This document shows, one piece after another, positions 1-11,900 of a stretch of 64,000 nt of DNA (positions within the stretch are counted from its first letter, which is position 1; the number at the start of each line of letters is the position of its first letter). The stretch lies in NCBI GenBank assembly GCA_011800805.1, contig MPNW01000516.1, positions 6,954-70,953 on the forward strand, given 5' to 3'. This DNA is from Hirudo medicinalis (taxonomy: Eukaryota; Annelida; Clitellata; Hirudinida; Hirudinidae). A model generated the notes under the pieces. The model saw only the letters and a list, made by a program, of their open reading frames with translations. It was not told the DNA's origin and ran no database searches. Both the position numbers and the translations under genes were made by a program.

Positions 1-1540
1 CGATATGCTTCGAAAACTTCCTTATTCGAGCCTCGAAGGAGTCCTTTCGCTTTTCAACCAATCCTGGTTATCAGGACGGCTACCATCGTCTTGGAAGAAG
101 GCGACCGTTATCCCCATTCCTAAAAAAAGGCAAACCCTCTTCTGCGCCCTCCTCTTACAGACCTATATCCCTGACGTCCACCCTCTGCAAACTCCTTGAG
201 AGAGTGGTCGCTGGCAGACTCAGACGGTTTCTGGAGAGCAGGAATCTCAATTCTTCCCAAGCTGGATTTAGGAAAAGATAGAGGATGCGCTGACCAGATC
301 GTCGGATTAGTGCAAGATGTTGCAGCTTCTTCCACCCAGAAGAAGATGACTTTGGGAGTGCTCCTTGGCCTAGAAAAGGCCTTCGACATGGTCTGGAGAG
401 AAGGAATCGTCAACCAGCTCTTCCAAATGGGCATCAAGGGCAGAATGCTTCACTGGATACACGATTTCTTCCAGGACCGCACCATTCAAGTGAAAGTCGG
501 GGCAGCCTTTTCCCGACCCCATCACTTGGAAAACGGCACACCTCAAGGCAGCGTTCTGAGTCCACTTCTCTTCATTATCATGATGAACGGGATGGCAAGA
601 CCAATAATGAGAGTCCAGCCGTCGATGTATGCAGACGACATCGCCCTTTGGGCCACCGGTTCCAAACTGGGTGATATTACTTCCCGCTTGCAAAAACAAC
701 TGAACGAAACAGCTAAGTTCTTATTTGCTAATGGTTTTAAAATATCCACTACTAAGTTGCAAACAGTTCAGTTTCCGCAGGAACAGAATGGACGCCAACG
801 TCAAGCTCAGCATAGGCAACGAGCTCCTCTCGCTTTCCAATATTGCTACTGTCACGGTCGTGCCTGCAGCACGCCGGACAGGCTCACCCGATTCATGTAT
901 ATAGACTGTTATCTTAACGCTGGTACCGTGCAAGTGACATTCATACCGTGTAATTTTAATTTTGACAAATCTGGTTGTTGGATGTTTATAGAATTCTTTC
1001 TACTATTTCAGAGCTTCAAGAAAAAGGCAAAGAAGTCACACTGGTCTGGTTATCTGCCCATGTTGGAATTCCTGGAAACGAGCAAGCGGACGCCTTGGCA
1101 AAAGCTGCTACAACCAAGGATACAACTGAGTGTTGTCCTGCAATTTTTGGCAGACCAGATGGGAAGACAAAGAAGAGAAACACTATAAGCCAGTGAAAAA
1201 AAGAGTGTCGGTAAAGAGCAAATTCCAATGTGCCTCAAGGAGGAAGGAGACTTTGATCTCTAAACTTCGTCTTGGTAAATGCGCTCTAAATCGACACCTC
1301 TTTAAGATGAGGCGTCACGTAGACGGTAAATGCCAAACCTGTCCTCAGGAAGATGAGACTGTCCAGCATTTCCTAATGGAATGTCCGGCCCAATCAAGAC
1401 TGAGAAGAGCAATAAGGGACAAAATAAATCCACTGGAATTGAGTTCCATGCCTAGAAATACTGCTAATGTGGAGCTAATATACCAGTGGATTTATAAAAA
1501 CCGCCGAAATCTGATTTGACCATCTATCACATTATGAACT
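1..1540 (+). mobile_element. Non-LTR retrotransposon (I/Jockey-like), RT-RNase H-CCHC, frameshifted
   Basis: Degenerate 3' portion of a LINE. Bases 5-125 encode the segment before the RT palm (a run like WKKATVIPIPKK). After a frame change, 196-780 encodes the RT: LEKAFDMVW, then NGTPQGSVLSPLLF, then MYADDIALWA, which is a normal F/YADD catalytic box. Another frame (975-1196) carries the end of an RNase H domain, with LSAHVGIPGNEQADALAK. A third frame (1130-1519) carries a terminal knuckle, CQTCPQEDETVQHFLMEC. The domain order RT, RNase H, Cys-His knuckle is that of RNase H-bearing LINEs (I, R1, LOA, Outcast groups). At least three frameshifts show that it is dead. The element enters from beyond the left edge of the window. 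Clade assignment is uncertain; the RT and RNase H identity is not. Confidence 0.9.
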
Positions 1541-1628
1541 TTTGTTGTTGCTGTTGTTTTTGTTTTTTTCCATTTGTTGTTTTCGTTGTTGTCCTATTCA
1601 TCAAGTTATGCTGAGGACATTAATAAAA

Positions 1629-2095
1629 TACTACTACTACACGGGTGATTATGCCACTACCAGGGAAAAGATAGACCGATGGATCCCAGCGTCTATCAAG
1701 GACTTCAAATGGTGTGCAGCCTGAAATATCATCCAACAGTGGCAAACCAGATGGGATGAAAACCAGTAAGTGTCCAATACAAGACAATAAAGAAACTTGT
1801 GTCGGTGAAGAGCAAATTTCATTGTGAAGGAGACCCTGATCTCCATCTTGGAAAATGTGCTCTGATGATTGTTTCTCATGAAGCGCCATTCAGATGGCAA
1901 ATGTCAAGTCTGCATTGAGGAGGATGAAACTGTCCGGCATTTCCTCATGGGATGTCCGGCTCAATTGGTCTTGAGATGAGAAATAAAGCTTAAAACAAAC
2001 CTGACTGAGATGAGCCCCACGCTTAGCAATCCAGCAAGTATGGACCTCATTTTCAGATGGATTTGCAAAAAGCGGCACATTCTAATTAATTAGTT
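1629..2095 (+). mobile_element. Second, 5'-truncated 3' end of the same LINE family
   Basis: Directly follows the first copy, after a short ACT-rich tail (about 1628-1640). It repeats the 3' region from about 1186 onward with many substitutions and indels: the segment around GTGTCGGTGAAGAGCAAAT, the CCHC-coding stretch and GATGTCCGGCTCA all recur. No open frame is left. It ends near ATTAATTAGTTAC and runs into AT-rich DNA. Confidence 0.75.
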
Positions 2096-2370
2096 ACTTT
2101 CTCCTAATATTATTATAATAATTATTACTGTTATAATTTTTATAATTTAACCATTTCACCTATTATTACCCTAATACTTCTTATTTCATTAAAATATCTA
2201 ACACTAACAAGTTCAAATCATCTTAGTTATTCAACGGACTTTAATGAAATAAATACAAAATAAATAAAAACGCGGGTGGTTGTTCTCGGTGCGGTGCGAC
2301 TGTGCTAGGAGACAAGAATTGTAATTGCGTGTCGGGAAGAGGTTGGAAAGTTTGAAAGTTTGAGAAAGGT

Positions 2371-2515
2371 TCAGTAATGCCAGTAGGGACATTCGCCTGA
2401 TCAGCGGATGCGGCCCGGCCTCGGAGAACGTCAGAGGTTTCAGGACCGAAACGTTTGGCGAAGGGGCTACCTCTCTGAATATCCTTGTTGGCACTCTTCA
2501 TAAGGAGTTTCAATT
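2371..2515 (+). repeat. Structured GC-rich motif, copy 1
   Basis: GGGACATTCGC-CTGATCA-GCGGATG hairpin, followed by GGCC, GAGAACGT and GGACCGAAACGTTTGG. It belongs to the family also found near 15300, 27800, 28400, 32330 and 62820. The hairpin stem differs in sequence from the other copies but still pairs. Confidence 0.6.
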
Positions 2516-2760
2516 TCTATAAACACATAAACTGTAAATTCCATACATACATTATAAACTCTTCCTATGAGACGGAAATGGTAAATGCCCATCCACCAAG
2601 AATAAACTCTGCGACATTTCCTCGTGGAATGTCCAGCCCTGATTGAGAAGAGCAATATGAGACAAAATAATTCTCATGGATAACAATACTGTAAGTATAG
2701 ATCTAATATACCAGTAGATTAACAAAACTGGGCGAAATAACATGTAGATGTTTTAAGAGC
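2515..2760 (+). mobile_element. Third 3' end fragment of the same LINE family
   Basis: Contains GACATTTCCTCGTGGAATG and CTAATATACCAGTAGATT, matching the knuckle-coding region and last codons of the copy at 1-1540. It is the most diverged of the three consecutive 3' ends. Confidence 0.65.
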
Positions 2761-4270
2761 ATGACCTACTCTTAAGCGGTGACCGCAAAAGCAAAAGCGA
2801 GTTACAGGGAGACAGCGATTAAGTCAATATTGTGTCATGATACAAAGGTAGAGACAACATCTTGTTTCAAACAGAAACTTATAAGCGGTTGACGTGGCAC
2901 TGTTTCCCCTAACATATCCCTTAAATCAACTTGGAAGATACTTGTCCAGCCCTTAGAAGAGATCAGTTCGTCATTCAGATTGCCATAAACTAGTCTGCCT
3001 TTCTAGATCAGAACATCTGCCATCAACATGAAGACCGTAAATTGAAATCCTTTCCAACTAAGATCTCAGCACATAATTGTGCATTCACAATTATCGATCG
3101 ATCTCTTAGTGGCCCTTAAAGTGTTTTGGCCTGCTTTTTGATCTTTTTGATCCGGCGTTGATGACAAACAACGACAACGACTACAAAGTCGCACATCAAT
3201 TTACGTTTCCTTATTTAAACACTACTTAAGGAAACACATCTTCCTTAAACATTTAGGACATTATGAGTTGTTCGTCCGTGTTTCACAGCGAACATCATGC
3301 AAGCTCCCAGACTGAGCAAGAGTCAAATGTCAAGAATTCTCAACGCTTGAAATTTTTTAGCCCGAACATCATAAGTCACCCTTCCCGGACGCGGTAGGTA
3401 TCTTTGAGGTTAATGAAGTTTTCCAGAAATGCGGAAACGATGGAAATCACTACGAAACTTCAATTGAATCACGGAAAAACTGGCTAAAGGAATTAATTGC
3501 AATTGGTGGCAAAATCAAAATGTTTTGAAATGATAGAAAAAAAAGTAATTAGTAAATAATTAATAAAATGAAATTAACCATTAGTTATTTGTTTGCATAA
3601 TATGAATCTCAAGGATATGATAAATACGAAAAATAGATTAATCACATATCTCATCACATTATGAAAAAATTTCCGAATTTAATACACTTTTTAAAACAAA
3701 TAGCACATCCATTCGTCGACAAAAATGCGCTCATAAACATACGTCGACTACTATTCATGTATCCAACTAAAAATAACAGAATATAACATAATATAATTAT
3801 TTCCTACCTCCCAAAACTCCAATTTAGGCAAAATGACGAACTTCAAGGCGGTATAAACATTCGAGGTTACTTAGCAACTGGGGGGAAAATAATCAATACA
3901 GGCACATTGGATCAACCCAAAATGCAGATTAAATTAAAGATTACTAAAACAACAAACAATCAAAACATAAGCAAAAAGAGTGCAAATATTACCTTACGGA
4001 GTTGCTATCTTTAGCGATATCATATTTTTTCAAATATGGAAGATTACTCCCAAACGTTTTCCAAATGAAATGAAATTTCTGGAAAAAATGTGGGTTTTTT
4101 TTTTAATTACAAAACTCTATATCCGTTCAGCCACCATATTGCAGCATTCTTTAAACTTATTTTGAAAGGGCAATACAATTTTGCAAGGCTAAAGATCGCG
4201 TCAGTTATTGCATTTAAGATGTTAAATTTCTTTAAAAAAAAGCCTTTATGAAATAGGTTATGGAACTTAT
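2761..4270. other. AT-rich non-coding stretch
   Basis: No gene or recognisable element. The only ORF (3980-4165) has no recognisable features. GTTACTTAGCAAC near 3871 resembles an RFX half-site, but no gene is attached to it. Confidence 0.6.
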
Positions 4271-4274
4271 GTAT

Positions 4275-4515
4275 TGAAATAAACCGGGGTGTCCGTAAAC
4301 TTGGGAAATTTTCTACTAAGTTTAATTGAGCAAGTATTCGGTGAATAGAACTGAATAATCGAGTTGAGAATTTGTGTGGAACCGTAAGACTTGTTGAATC
4401 TGGTGTGAGATTTTGGAATCTGGTGTGGGAATGCTATAAACGTAATTTGGTTTGCAGAGCTTCATTACAGAAGATTCCAAATATGACGGTTAAATGTAGC
4501 ATTATAAATTTAATT
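4275..4515 (+). repeat. Dispersed repeat starting AATAAACCGGGGTGTCCG
   Basis: Matches 5030-5270, which shares AATAAACCAGGAGTCCG, the GCAAGTATTCGG segment and TGAATAATCGAGT. The two copies flank the solo LTR at 4680-5018. No coding capacity. Confidence 0.55.
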
Positions 4516-4679
4516 ACAAAAATTAATTAACGCTTTTGCTAGGGTTACAACAGTATATTGGAATAGACGACAGATTATGAGAAATTTGTATTCCATTAAT
4601 TCTATTTTTATTCGGTATACTTTTTTGATTAAAAATTATTTGATTAAAAATATGACTAAATTTGACTATTTCATTATAT

Positions 4680-5018
4680 TGTAATAAACGACGGGGCTTA
4701 ATTTATGCCGAGTTTATTGTTGGAATTATTCAGTAAATATTCAGTTATCAACTGAGTGGTATTACCTGTAAATACCACGCTTACGTAATAATCCTGAAGC
4801 CAGTTATTGCGTAACGATCAGTTGCGTGATTACTTACTGAATAGGAAGGAATGTTCTTCAATGCCAAGTATTCTTGTGGGCTTCTATAACTTCCAAGTGG
4901 GCAGTTTGCGCAGTAATAATACATCGACGCCATGGAGCAAAAAGATAGTGAATATAAACTAATTAAACATAAACATAACTACAAAGTTTAATTAATTGAA
5001 TTTTACAGGATTATAACA
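4680..5018 (+). repeat. Solo LTR (TG...CA), family A
   Basis: 339 bp starting TGTAATAAACGACGGGGC and ending GATTATAACA, flanked on both sides by ATAT (4676-4679 and 5019-5022). The same sequence occurs at 40455-40910 and, inverted, at 18347-18727 and 5650-5860. TG/CA ends with a 4-bp duplication fit a solo LTR of a Gypsy- or Bel-type element. No internal domain is attached. Confidence 0.7.
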
Positions 5019-5029
5019 ATATTATTGAA

Positions 5030-5275
5030 ATAAACCAGGAGTCCGCAAACTAGTAAGTTAACTGTTAAGTTTATTGCGCAAGTATTCGGCTCATTGAACT
5101 GAATAATCGAGTCGAGTATCTGAGATTCTGGGTTGTCCGGGCTGTCTTCTCTGCTTTTGCGATGTTATGCCATTGACGACTTAAGCATAAAAAGTCACTG
5201 AATATTTCCATGGAACAATATAAATTTAATTATTCCTTAATTATTTTATTTAATTATGCGCCAGGGTTATAACAT
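5030..5275 (+). repeat. Second copy of the AATAAACC repeat
   Basis: Starts immediately after the solo LTR and is similar to 4275-4515. The pair could be one element interrupted by the LTR, but the overlap has not been resolved. Confidence 0.5.
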
Positions 5276-5645
5276 TATGAATATATATTTCGACCAAACA
5301 AGCTCGTTTAAATTCTGTCGAACAGACCATTTTCTATTAACGATTATCTTTTTCCACTATTCAAACATGCGAAATTTATTGGAAGTTGAGGCTGGCTATT
5401 GTCGACAATATCGGCCATCACCCAAGCCTCATTAACGGAGTAATAAATTACCGAATTTAAACAAAGTAACAAGTGGAATGAAAATATTAAAACAATATAC
5501 ATAACAAGAAAGCAAAGAAATAAATAGTTGAATATAGAAAGTACGTTTCACATCATTTTGCACTCGAGATACACACACTATCCAATACCTTGCATTTCTT
5601 ACGGCCTCTCATCTCCCAAATCCGGCATGATCACGCTACCACGAC
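5276..5645. other. No recognised feature
   Basis: AT-rich, no ORF of note and no repeat recognised by eye. Confidence 0.5.
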
Positions 5646-5649
5646 CTCA

Positions 5650-5860
5650 GACATGATATTGTTATAACCGTGGAACTAAAATAAAGTTTATATTAATTTC
5701 GTTATCTTCTCATATTCACTATCTTTTTTGCTCCATGGCGTCGATATAAAGATCACACAAGAATACACAATATCTCAGGGAATCTCGAAGCCCACTTGGA
5801 AATTATAGAAGCACACAAAATTACTGGACATTAAAAGAACATTCCTATACCAACATCCGC
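5650..5860 (-). repeat. Solo LTR family A, truncated, inverted
   Basis: On the minus strand it ends in GGTTATAACA, followed by ATAT. It shares TCGAAGCCCACTTGGAAATT and the ACTATCTTTTTTGCTCC segment with the other family A copies. The TG end is missing. Confidence 0.6.
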
Positions 5861-5869
5861 CCTTCAGCC

Positions 5870-5990
5870 AATATCTCTATAATTGTGTAATTGAGGATAG
5901 TGTCTCCTTCCTTGTAGGCCGGCTGCGACGGTACAATCATTAGACAAAGTAAAAAAAATTCACCTTAGAGGGAGTGTGTTTTTGGTATCC
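5870..5990 (-). mobile_element. R2/Hero-like LINE, fragment of the endonuclease region
   Basis: The minus-strand translation contains RRHYPQLHNYRD, matching LRHYPQLLRD in the copy at 23913-24240. This is a short diverged piece just before the restriction-like endonuclease motif. Confidence 0.5.
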
Positions 5991-6269
5991 CGAAAATTCA
6001 TCGTTTAAAAGTTTCTTAGGATTCCAGCTGTCATTCCTGAATTTCTGTTGCCCCCTTTCTGGTCTTTTCAGGTTGGCATTTAATATAGTTTATCGATTGA
6101 CGTGCAACTTTTGCTGTGTCACACACCTTACTAGACCCTCACGCTGATTCCTCAGATCGTTTAATTTCTTTTGATCCCTCCCTAAGTTTCTGTTGATCTG
6201 CTTCCTGGACTTTTCAAAATGTTTACATTGAAAGTTAGCTTTCAAGTTGGCATTTAATATAGCTTACCA

Positions 6270-6660
6270 CTAGCCGTAACTGTCTCAACAACGGCAACGC
6301 CCACTGCAACGACACTGCAGGCCCACGACATCACCAATTCTTCATCAAGGACATCTTCGGTCAAATCAGCCAGAATGTAGTCGCGTGAGGTGACGCGTCC
6401 ACAGGCAGACGATAAGCGGCTATGTCGCTGCTATCCAGCAGTGATGTAGTCGGAACATTATTCGTCGTTGTTTTAAGTAAAGGTTGTAACTGTAACACAG
6501 TCGTCTCTTTGTCGTCATTCGATGCTGCCGCTACAAAATTGGTGACATGCAACCAACAACTTGAGGCAGTTCCACCAGTCTCAACAACATCACCGTCCAC
6601 TGCAATGAGACTGCAGGCCCACGACATCAAGGACATCTCCGGTCATATCAGCCATAATAA
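6270..6660. repeat. Imperfect direct duplication (about 300-bp period)
   Basis: The segment with ACTGCAGGCCCACGACATCA at 6315-6334 recurs at 6611-6630, each preceded by CAACAA-rich sequence and followed by AAGGACATCT. ORFs cross this region on both strands (6422-6727 + and 6361-6636 -), but neither resembles a known protein. This may be the decayed 5' part of a retroelement. Confidence 0.45.
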
Positions 6661-7168
6661 TGTCCAGACAACTCGTTCCACAGAAACTCAACATGACAGC
6701 AACGATGCATTATCACACATGGGCTAGGACATCATCGCAAGTAGAGCATCTTGTCAGCAAGCAACTTCCTCTCCACGACGCAACATCGAAATTCTTATTC
6801 GGACTGGCCCCAGCGCATCGACAGGAGTGCACAGGCCACTTATACCAGAAAGTCGCAAGTTTCTGAGTATGCACTCCCTCTCATACCCAAGAGCACCAGC
6901 GACATCGAAAATTTTCGGCAACGGTTTACATTGCCTCACATGGACTGAGACATTAGGCATGGTGCCGAAAATGATACATTCCACAACGCCTCAAGTCCTC
7001 TGTTGGAATATATTCGAACAAACCACCTCCTTGCTAAGGCCCCTTTGTCGTACAAGAGCGTCATCAAAATTATTCATCACAAACTGGAAAGTCTCTATCA
7101 CAACCAGCCAACACCATCAACCGCCAATCCAGCAAGAACATCCAAATATACATGTTCATAACTCACCG

Positions 7169-8300
7169 GTACTTGTACTTGTACTTGGACCTGAGTACTT
7201 GTACTTGCACTTGGCTGAATCCTTAATACTTGTACTTGTACTTGATTGAATTGTTAGTATTCGTACTTGGGCCTTGAGTGCTTGTTCTTGTACTTGAGCC
7301 TCAGTAATTGGTCCCAGCTCTGATAGAGGGTTAATATATCATCAATCATTTAATGCCAAGATGTTGGCTAAGACCGGTTGAACAGAAAGAGGATTTAAAG
7401 ATTTAATGAATTAAAAATTAGAACCATATACATTTTAGAACGTTGTTTACAAAGAAGTGACGATGTAGGAGCACATGCACACAGCACTAAGATGCGCGAG
7501 AAGGTCACCGGAGAACTTCGCCCCACTTGTGCTCCAGCACACGCGCCAAGCTCCTATTCAATCTTTTCCTCCAGACTCCCGACTTGTGACGCTTACTTTT
7601 CCTTCGGACTCTTTCCTTGTCTCGCTTGATTCTTATTCTTACTTGAACCGAGATATGCGAAGCTCCTTGCTTTCAGTAGCTCTCGAGTTTGAAGCTCGTA
7701 TGCGATTTAAGAAAAGGTGAAAGTTGGAAAACTTGAAAGTTGAAAATTTAAAATAGCACAGTTGACTTACGAATGGCCTAGTCATTCTCCAATGACGTGG
7801 GCAAATTTCAAGTCGCTACCGTTCACCGTTTGGGAGGTCTTGGGACGGACAACTCACATGTATTTTCTGTTTTATATTATAGAAGATAATCGTTCTATCT
7901 CCACAAAACTTGCAATTAGCAGACGCATCTTTTCCTTTACACAAATGATAGTCAATTCCAAACGAAATAACTTTTTGTAAATTCGTCATTTTACTTAATC
8001 GATGAAAGAGAGTTTTTAGTGCCCCTAAATGTCCATTACGTAATCGGTCCAATATAGATAGAAGGTGCATTTTAAACAAAATTCTTTTTCTTACATCAAA
8101 TGGTGTTTATTCAAATTTTGACATTATGTCACTTTATCACCAATAAAATATCCAATTATGCAAATAAGCGTCAATAGACATGCTTTTCAATAAAATGGGA
8201 AGTATTGGAGTATTGGAACAAGTATTGGAGGTCCAAGTATGAGTACAAGCACCTGAAATCGGTACTAACTCGAGTACAAGTACCAAGTATCCCAAGTATC
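7169..8300. mobile_element. Candidate DNA transposon bounded by inverted ACTTGT arrays
   Basis: 7169-7300 holds a degenerate array of ACTTGT/TACTTG units. 8200-8300 holds the same units inverted (CAAGTA, GAGTACAAG, CCAAGTAT). The interior, 7660-7880, is repeated at 40290-40450. Subterminal arrays in opposite orientation are typical of transposase-binding ends in some DNA transposons. No transposase is visible. A third end-like piece lies at 23960-24000. Confidence 0.4.
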
Positions 8301-8319
8301 ATGAAACTTATAATCATAA

Positions 8320-8690
8320 TTTAAATTTAATCATAATCTTAATCATTAAAATTGATTAAGGCTGATTACTAGGTAACAGATCCTGAAAAGTGCTGATTTT
8401 GATGGCAAACGCTATAGATCTGGCGGTATGCTTGCCAGGATTGACAATTTTCATTGTATCATTCTTGATTTCAGCATCCAACAATTAATAAATAAAGTTT
8501 AAACAAAAAGTTTTTTCATCGCAAGCCTATGTAAATGATAAAGATGATTAGACTAACGTAAATGTCAGATTAAGTTAAATTAAAATTAACTATGACAACT
8601 TAATTTATTATTATTAAATTTATTATTAACTATTTATTTAATAGTATTTACCCTTCTAAATATCCTACATTATAGAATAACATTTGGTTT
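8320..8690. other. AT-rich intergenic region
   Basis: No ORF or repeat identified. It lies directly upstream of the MORN3 promoter region. Confidence 0.5.
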
Positions 8691-8696
8691 AGCCAT

Positions 8697-8710
8697 GTTG
8701 CCATGGCCAT
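8697..8710 (+). promoter_or_regulatory. Candidate RFX X-box upstream of MORN3
   Basis: GTTGCCATGGCCAT matches the palindromic X-box GTTGCCATGGCAAC at 12 of 14 positions. It has one perfect half-site and lies 196 bp before the start codon. X-boxes bind RFX factors and mark ciliary and flagellar genes, and MORN3 is a flagellum- and testis-associated gene. The functional role is inferred from position. Confidence 0.45.
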
Positions 8711-8897
8711 CGACCATGTAATATAAAGTGTGTTGGTTAGCAATCTCGAGTCGAGTTCCAGGCGAGGGGAGTTGCTTTGACCACTGATTTGATTAGCAAG
8801 GTTTTAATTGATTTAGTTGAATTGGATTATTATCATACATAAACGCTCTAATGTCTTCATATTTTGTAATGGTATATTTTACAGGAAATTTAGTCAA

Positions 8898-8903
8898 ATG
8901 TAA
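8898..8903 (+). promoter_or_regulatory. Start-stop upstream ORF (ATGTAA)
   Basis: An ATG followed directly by TAA lies 2 bases before the MORN3 start codon and downstream of the likely 5'UTR splice acceptor, so it should be in the mRNA. Minimal start-stop uORFs can stall initiating ribosomes. Any effect here is inference. Confidence 0.35.
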
Positions 8904-8905
8904 AT

Positions 8906-11900
8906 ATGCCATTTATTAAGAAGCATAACAATGCAAGACAAGTTTGGAAAGACTGGGACAACAAGGCCAATAAGCAAGGGCTTTTACATACAGTTTATTT
9001 TTCAAATGGAAATGAATATACTGGAGAATGGCAGAACAATAAGAAACATGGTTAAGTTACACAAAATATTTTTTAATGCAGTTTCTCATGCTTTTACTGA
9101 TAATTTTTGCAAGTTTGAATAAATTGCATTTAGTTATTATGACCTCATCCTCTTTTGATTAGAAGACAATTACAATACTTTCCGTAAATAATGACATCTT
9201 ATGTTTGCATTTTAAATTGGTCATTTCATACACCATATGCAAGAAAAACCATAAAGATATCCAATAATTCAGGCAAGGGAATACATGTTTGGAAAAATAA
9301 ATCTGTGTACAATGGTGACTGGAAAAATGATCTGAGGGATGGCTTTGGAACTTTGAGCATTAAAAATGCTAAAACAGATGATGTGTTGAAAAGATATTCT
9401 GGAGAATGGATGACAAACAAAAAACATGTTTGTTAAATTATTATTTGTAGAATTATTCTTTTCTTCATAAACTAATGATCAGTATGTGTTGACTAAATAA
9501 ATCAGTTCTTAGAACAAAAGATGGACTGTGGTCATAGATGGATATTACTTTTGGAATGTTGCTTAAATTAATAATTTTTCTTATCTATGATTCTATTTTT
9601 TATTGACAAAAATATTCCACTTTTGTTATATTTATCACTTATTTATCATATTGTAATATTGCATGGGCATCCAATTATGCTTGTATGTACTTCAAATGTA
9701 TTTCATTTATATAGTGCCATATGCATAGCATCAGAGGCGCTTCTTGTTAACCATTTATATAGCACTCCTTCCCAAGGGCGCTTGTGGCAGTGCAGGCTGG
9801 GTTTCGAACATGACACATTGCGACTGTTGCCATTACCGCCTTATGCAGGAATACAACCTATTCGGCCAACCTGCATGCCAACGACGCTTCAAGGTTGAAT
9901 TTTCTTCACATATCAAAGAAACAGTCTATTTGTATCCTCTTTAATATTCCACCCTCATCATCCTCCAAGACTTCTTTTTATGAAAATTCTATTTTAAATA
10001 TTTACCAAATAAAATTCTCTCTGACTGCCATTTTCATGCTCAGATATGCTAACAATCTATTGCCTCAATCATTTAAAAAAATGTGTACACATTCATCAGG
10101 TCAGTTATTCATTCTTATGGTTTGCATTTTTTTAAAAAGTGCTCTGGCCCTCATATCTTTTCTTAGATTCCTGCCATCATTATATCCTCTAAGTCCATAT
10201 TCATATTCAAACATTCTTATAAATCATATATTTTAAGTAAAAGAAATCATCTCATGACGATTTTCTGGCATGCATCTATTTTCTGTTGCTGAACTGCTAC
10301 TTTATTTTTTTGTACTTCTGATTGATTACTTTTTCTGAGATGCTATTGCCATTACTGCCTCACATAAGAATGCAGCCCATTGAACTTACCTTCACACTAA
10401 TTAATTATTATCATATTATTAATTAATGATACTCATTTAGACCTTTATTCTCTCAACAACTAATTGATAAGACTAGTTTAGTAAATGTTTTGGCTCGCTA
10501 GATGCCAAGATATAATTGGCTTTATTCACTTTACAAGTTGGTGTTTCTAGTTATTGCATAACAATCTTTGAATGATTATTCAGTGAATGGTTTTCAGTGT
10601 TGAGTATTTTTGTACACATCATTATTGTGTTTGGTAGTTGTGAATAATTATTTTATGCTACAGTCACAACCACTATTATAAAGCCTTCTTCAGGATAATA
10701 AACCATCTTTAACAACCTAAAGCTTTATTATTATCCATAAGCTTATTTGAAAGCTTAAAGCCAGTTAATCTTCAAATGAATTATCCTGTTGCAACATAGA
10801 CCAAAATGTGGAACAGCAGATTTTTCACTGTTCAATATAAGTGGAAATTTTTTTTTATAACTTGGAGAGTTTTTGTATATTTCTTTAAGTTCAAATTCAT
10901 ATAATAAGGGCCAATTGTATAAATATATTAAGTTGTAACTTGTTTTGACAATTTTGTGAATGGTATAGTGAGAAAACTTGAATGGCTTTCATGAAATGCA
11001 TTTTATTATGGAATGTGATTTAACTTCTTGTGAATATATTCTCCTTTTGTCGATTTTGATTGATTATTTTATTTGAAAAGGGTTATGGAATCTGTAACTT
11101 TGGTAATAACTCTTTCTATGAAGGAGAATGGATGTGTAATAAGAGACATGGCTGGGGAAAAATGGTTTATAGTGATTCATCTATTTATGAAGGAGAGTGG
11201 AAATATGGTAAAAGAAGTGGTCAAGGAATATTAAAGTATGGTAAGTACCATTTTAATGTATAAAGATTTTGTTTGCAACATATTTTTCTATATTGTCCAC
11301 AAATTCATAACATTTCTAGCTAATGGAAACAGATATGAAGGTGAATGGCAAAATAATATGAAAAATGGTTTTGGAAAATTTTTTTATTATGAAAAGGGAC
11401 AACTGTATGAGGGAGTTTGGGTTAATGATGTAGCTAAATGTGGGGAAATTGTTGAATTTGAAAAGGAATTTGTAACATCTCTCACAATCCAGGCAATTCC
11501 TGAGGTTAGGCTTTTAGTTTGTTTTTAAATTTTATCATGAAAGCTATTACTTGATTAAATAGTGCTACTTATATTATGTAATATTGGTAAGAGCTTGCTT
11601 AAAAATGTCTATTATTATTATTAATATATGTAGTGTGCTGCATGAATAGTGTTAGATGTCGTTCTTCGTTGGTGTTTTGGATTCCTTGGCTCCTCAAATG
11701 ACTTTGTGAAGAGATGAGTCTTCAATTGGTGCTTAAAGAACTTCAGCTTAACTGAGATCTAATGAGGGGAGAGATGTTCAAGAAGGCAAGGAGCATATGA
11801 ACAGTCTTGGTTGATTTGTGGAGTAGTTGATGAAGTTTTTAAAGATTCCCTCACCAATAAATTACGGCAAGCTGCCGAGGGGTTGCAGGTAATCGGAGAG

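Noticed and set aside
6361..6727. Overlapping ORFs on both strands as genes
   Set aside because: They cross an imperfect duplication, have no domain or splice support, and look like open-frame shadows in a GC-richer patch.
7169..7300. CRISPR-like or satellite array
   Set aside because: Units are only six bases and degenerate with no spacers, and the genome is eukaryotic.
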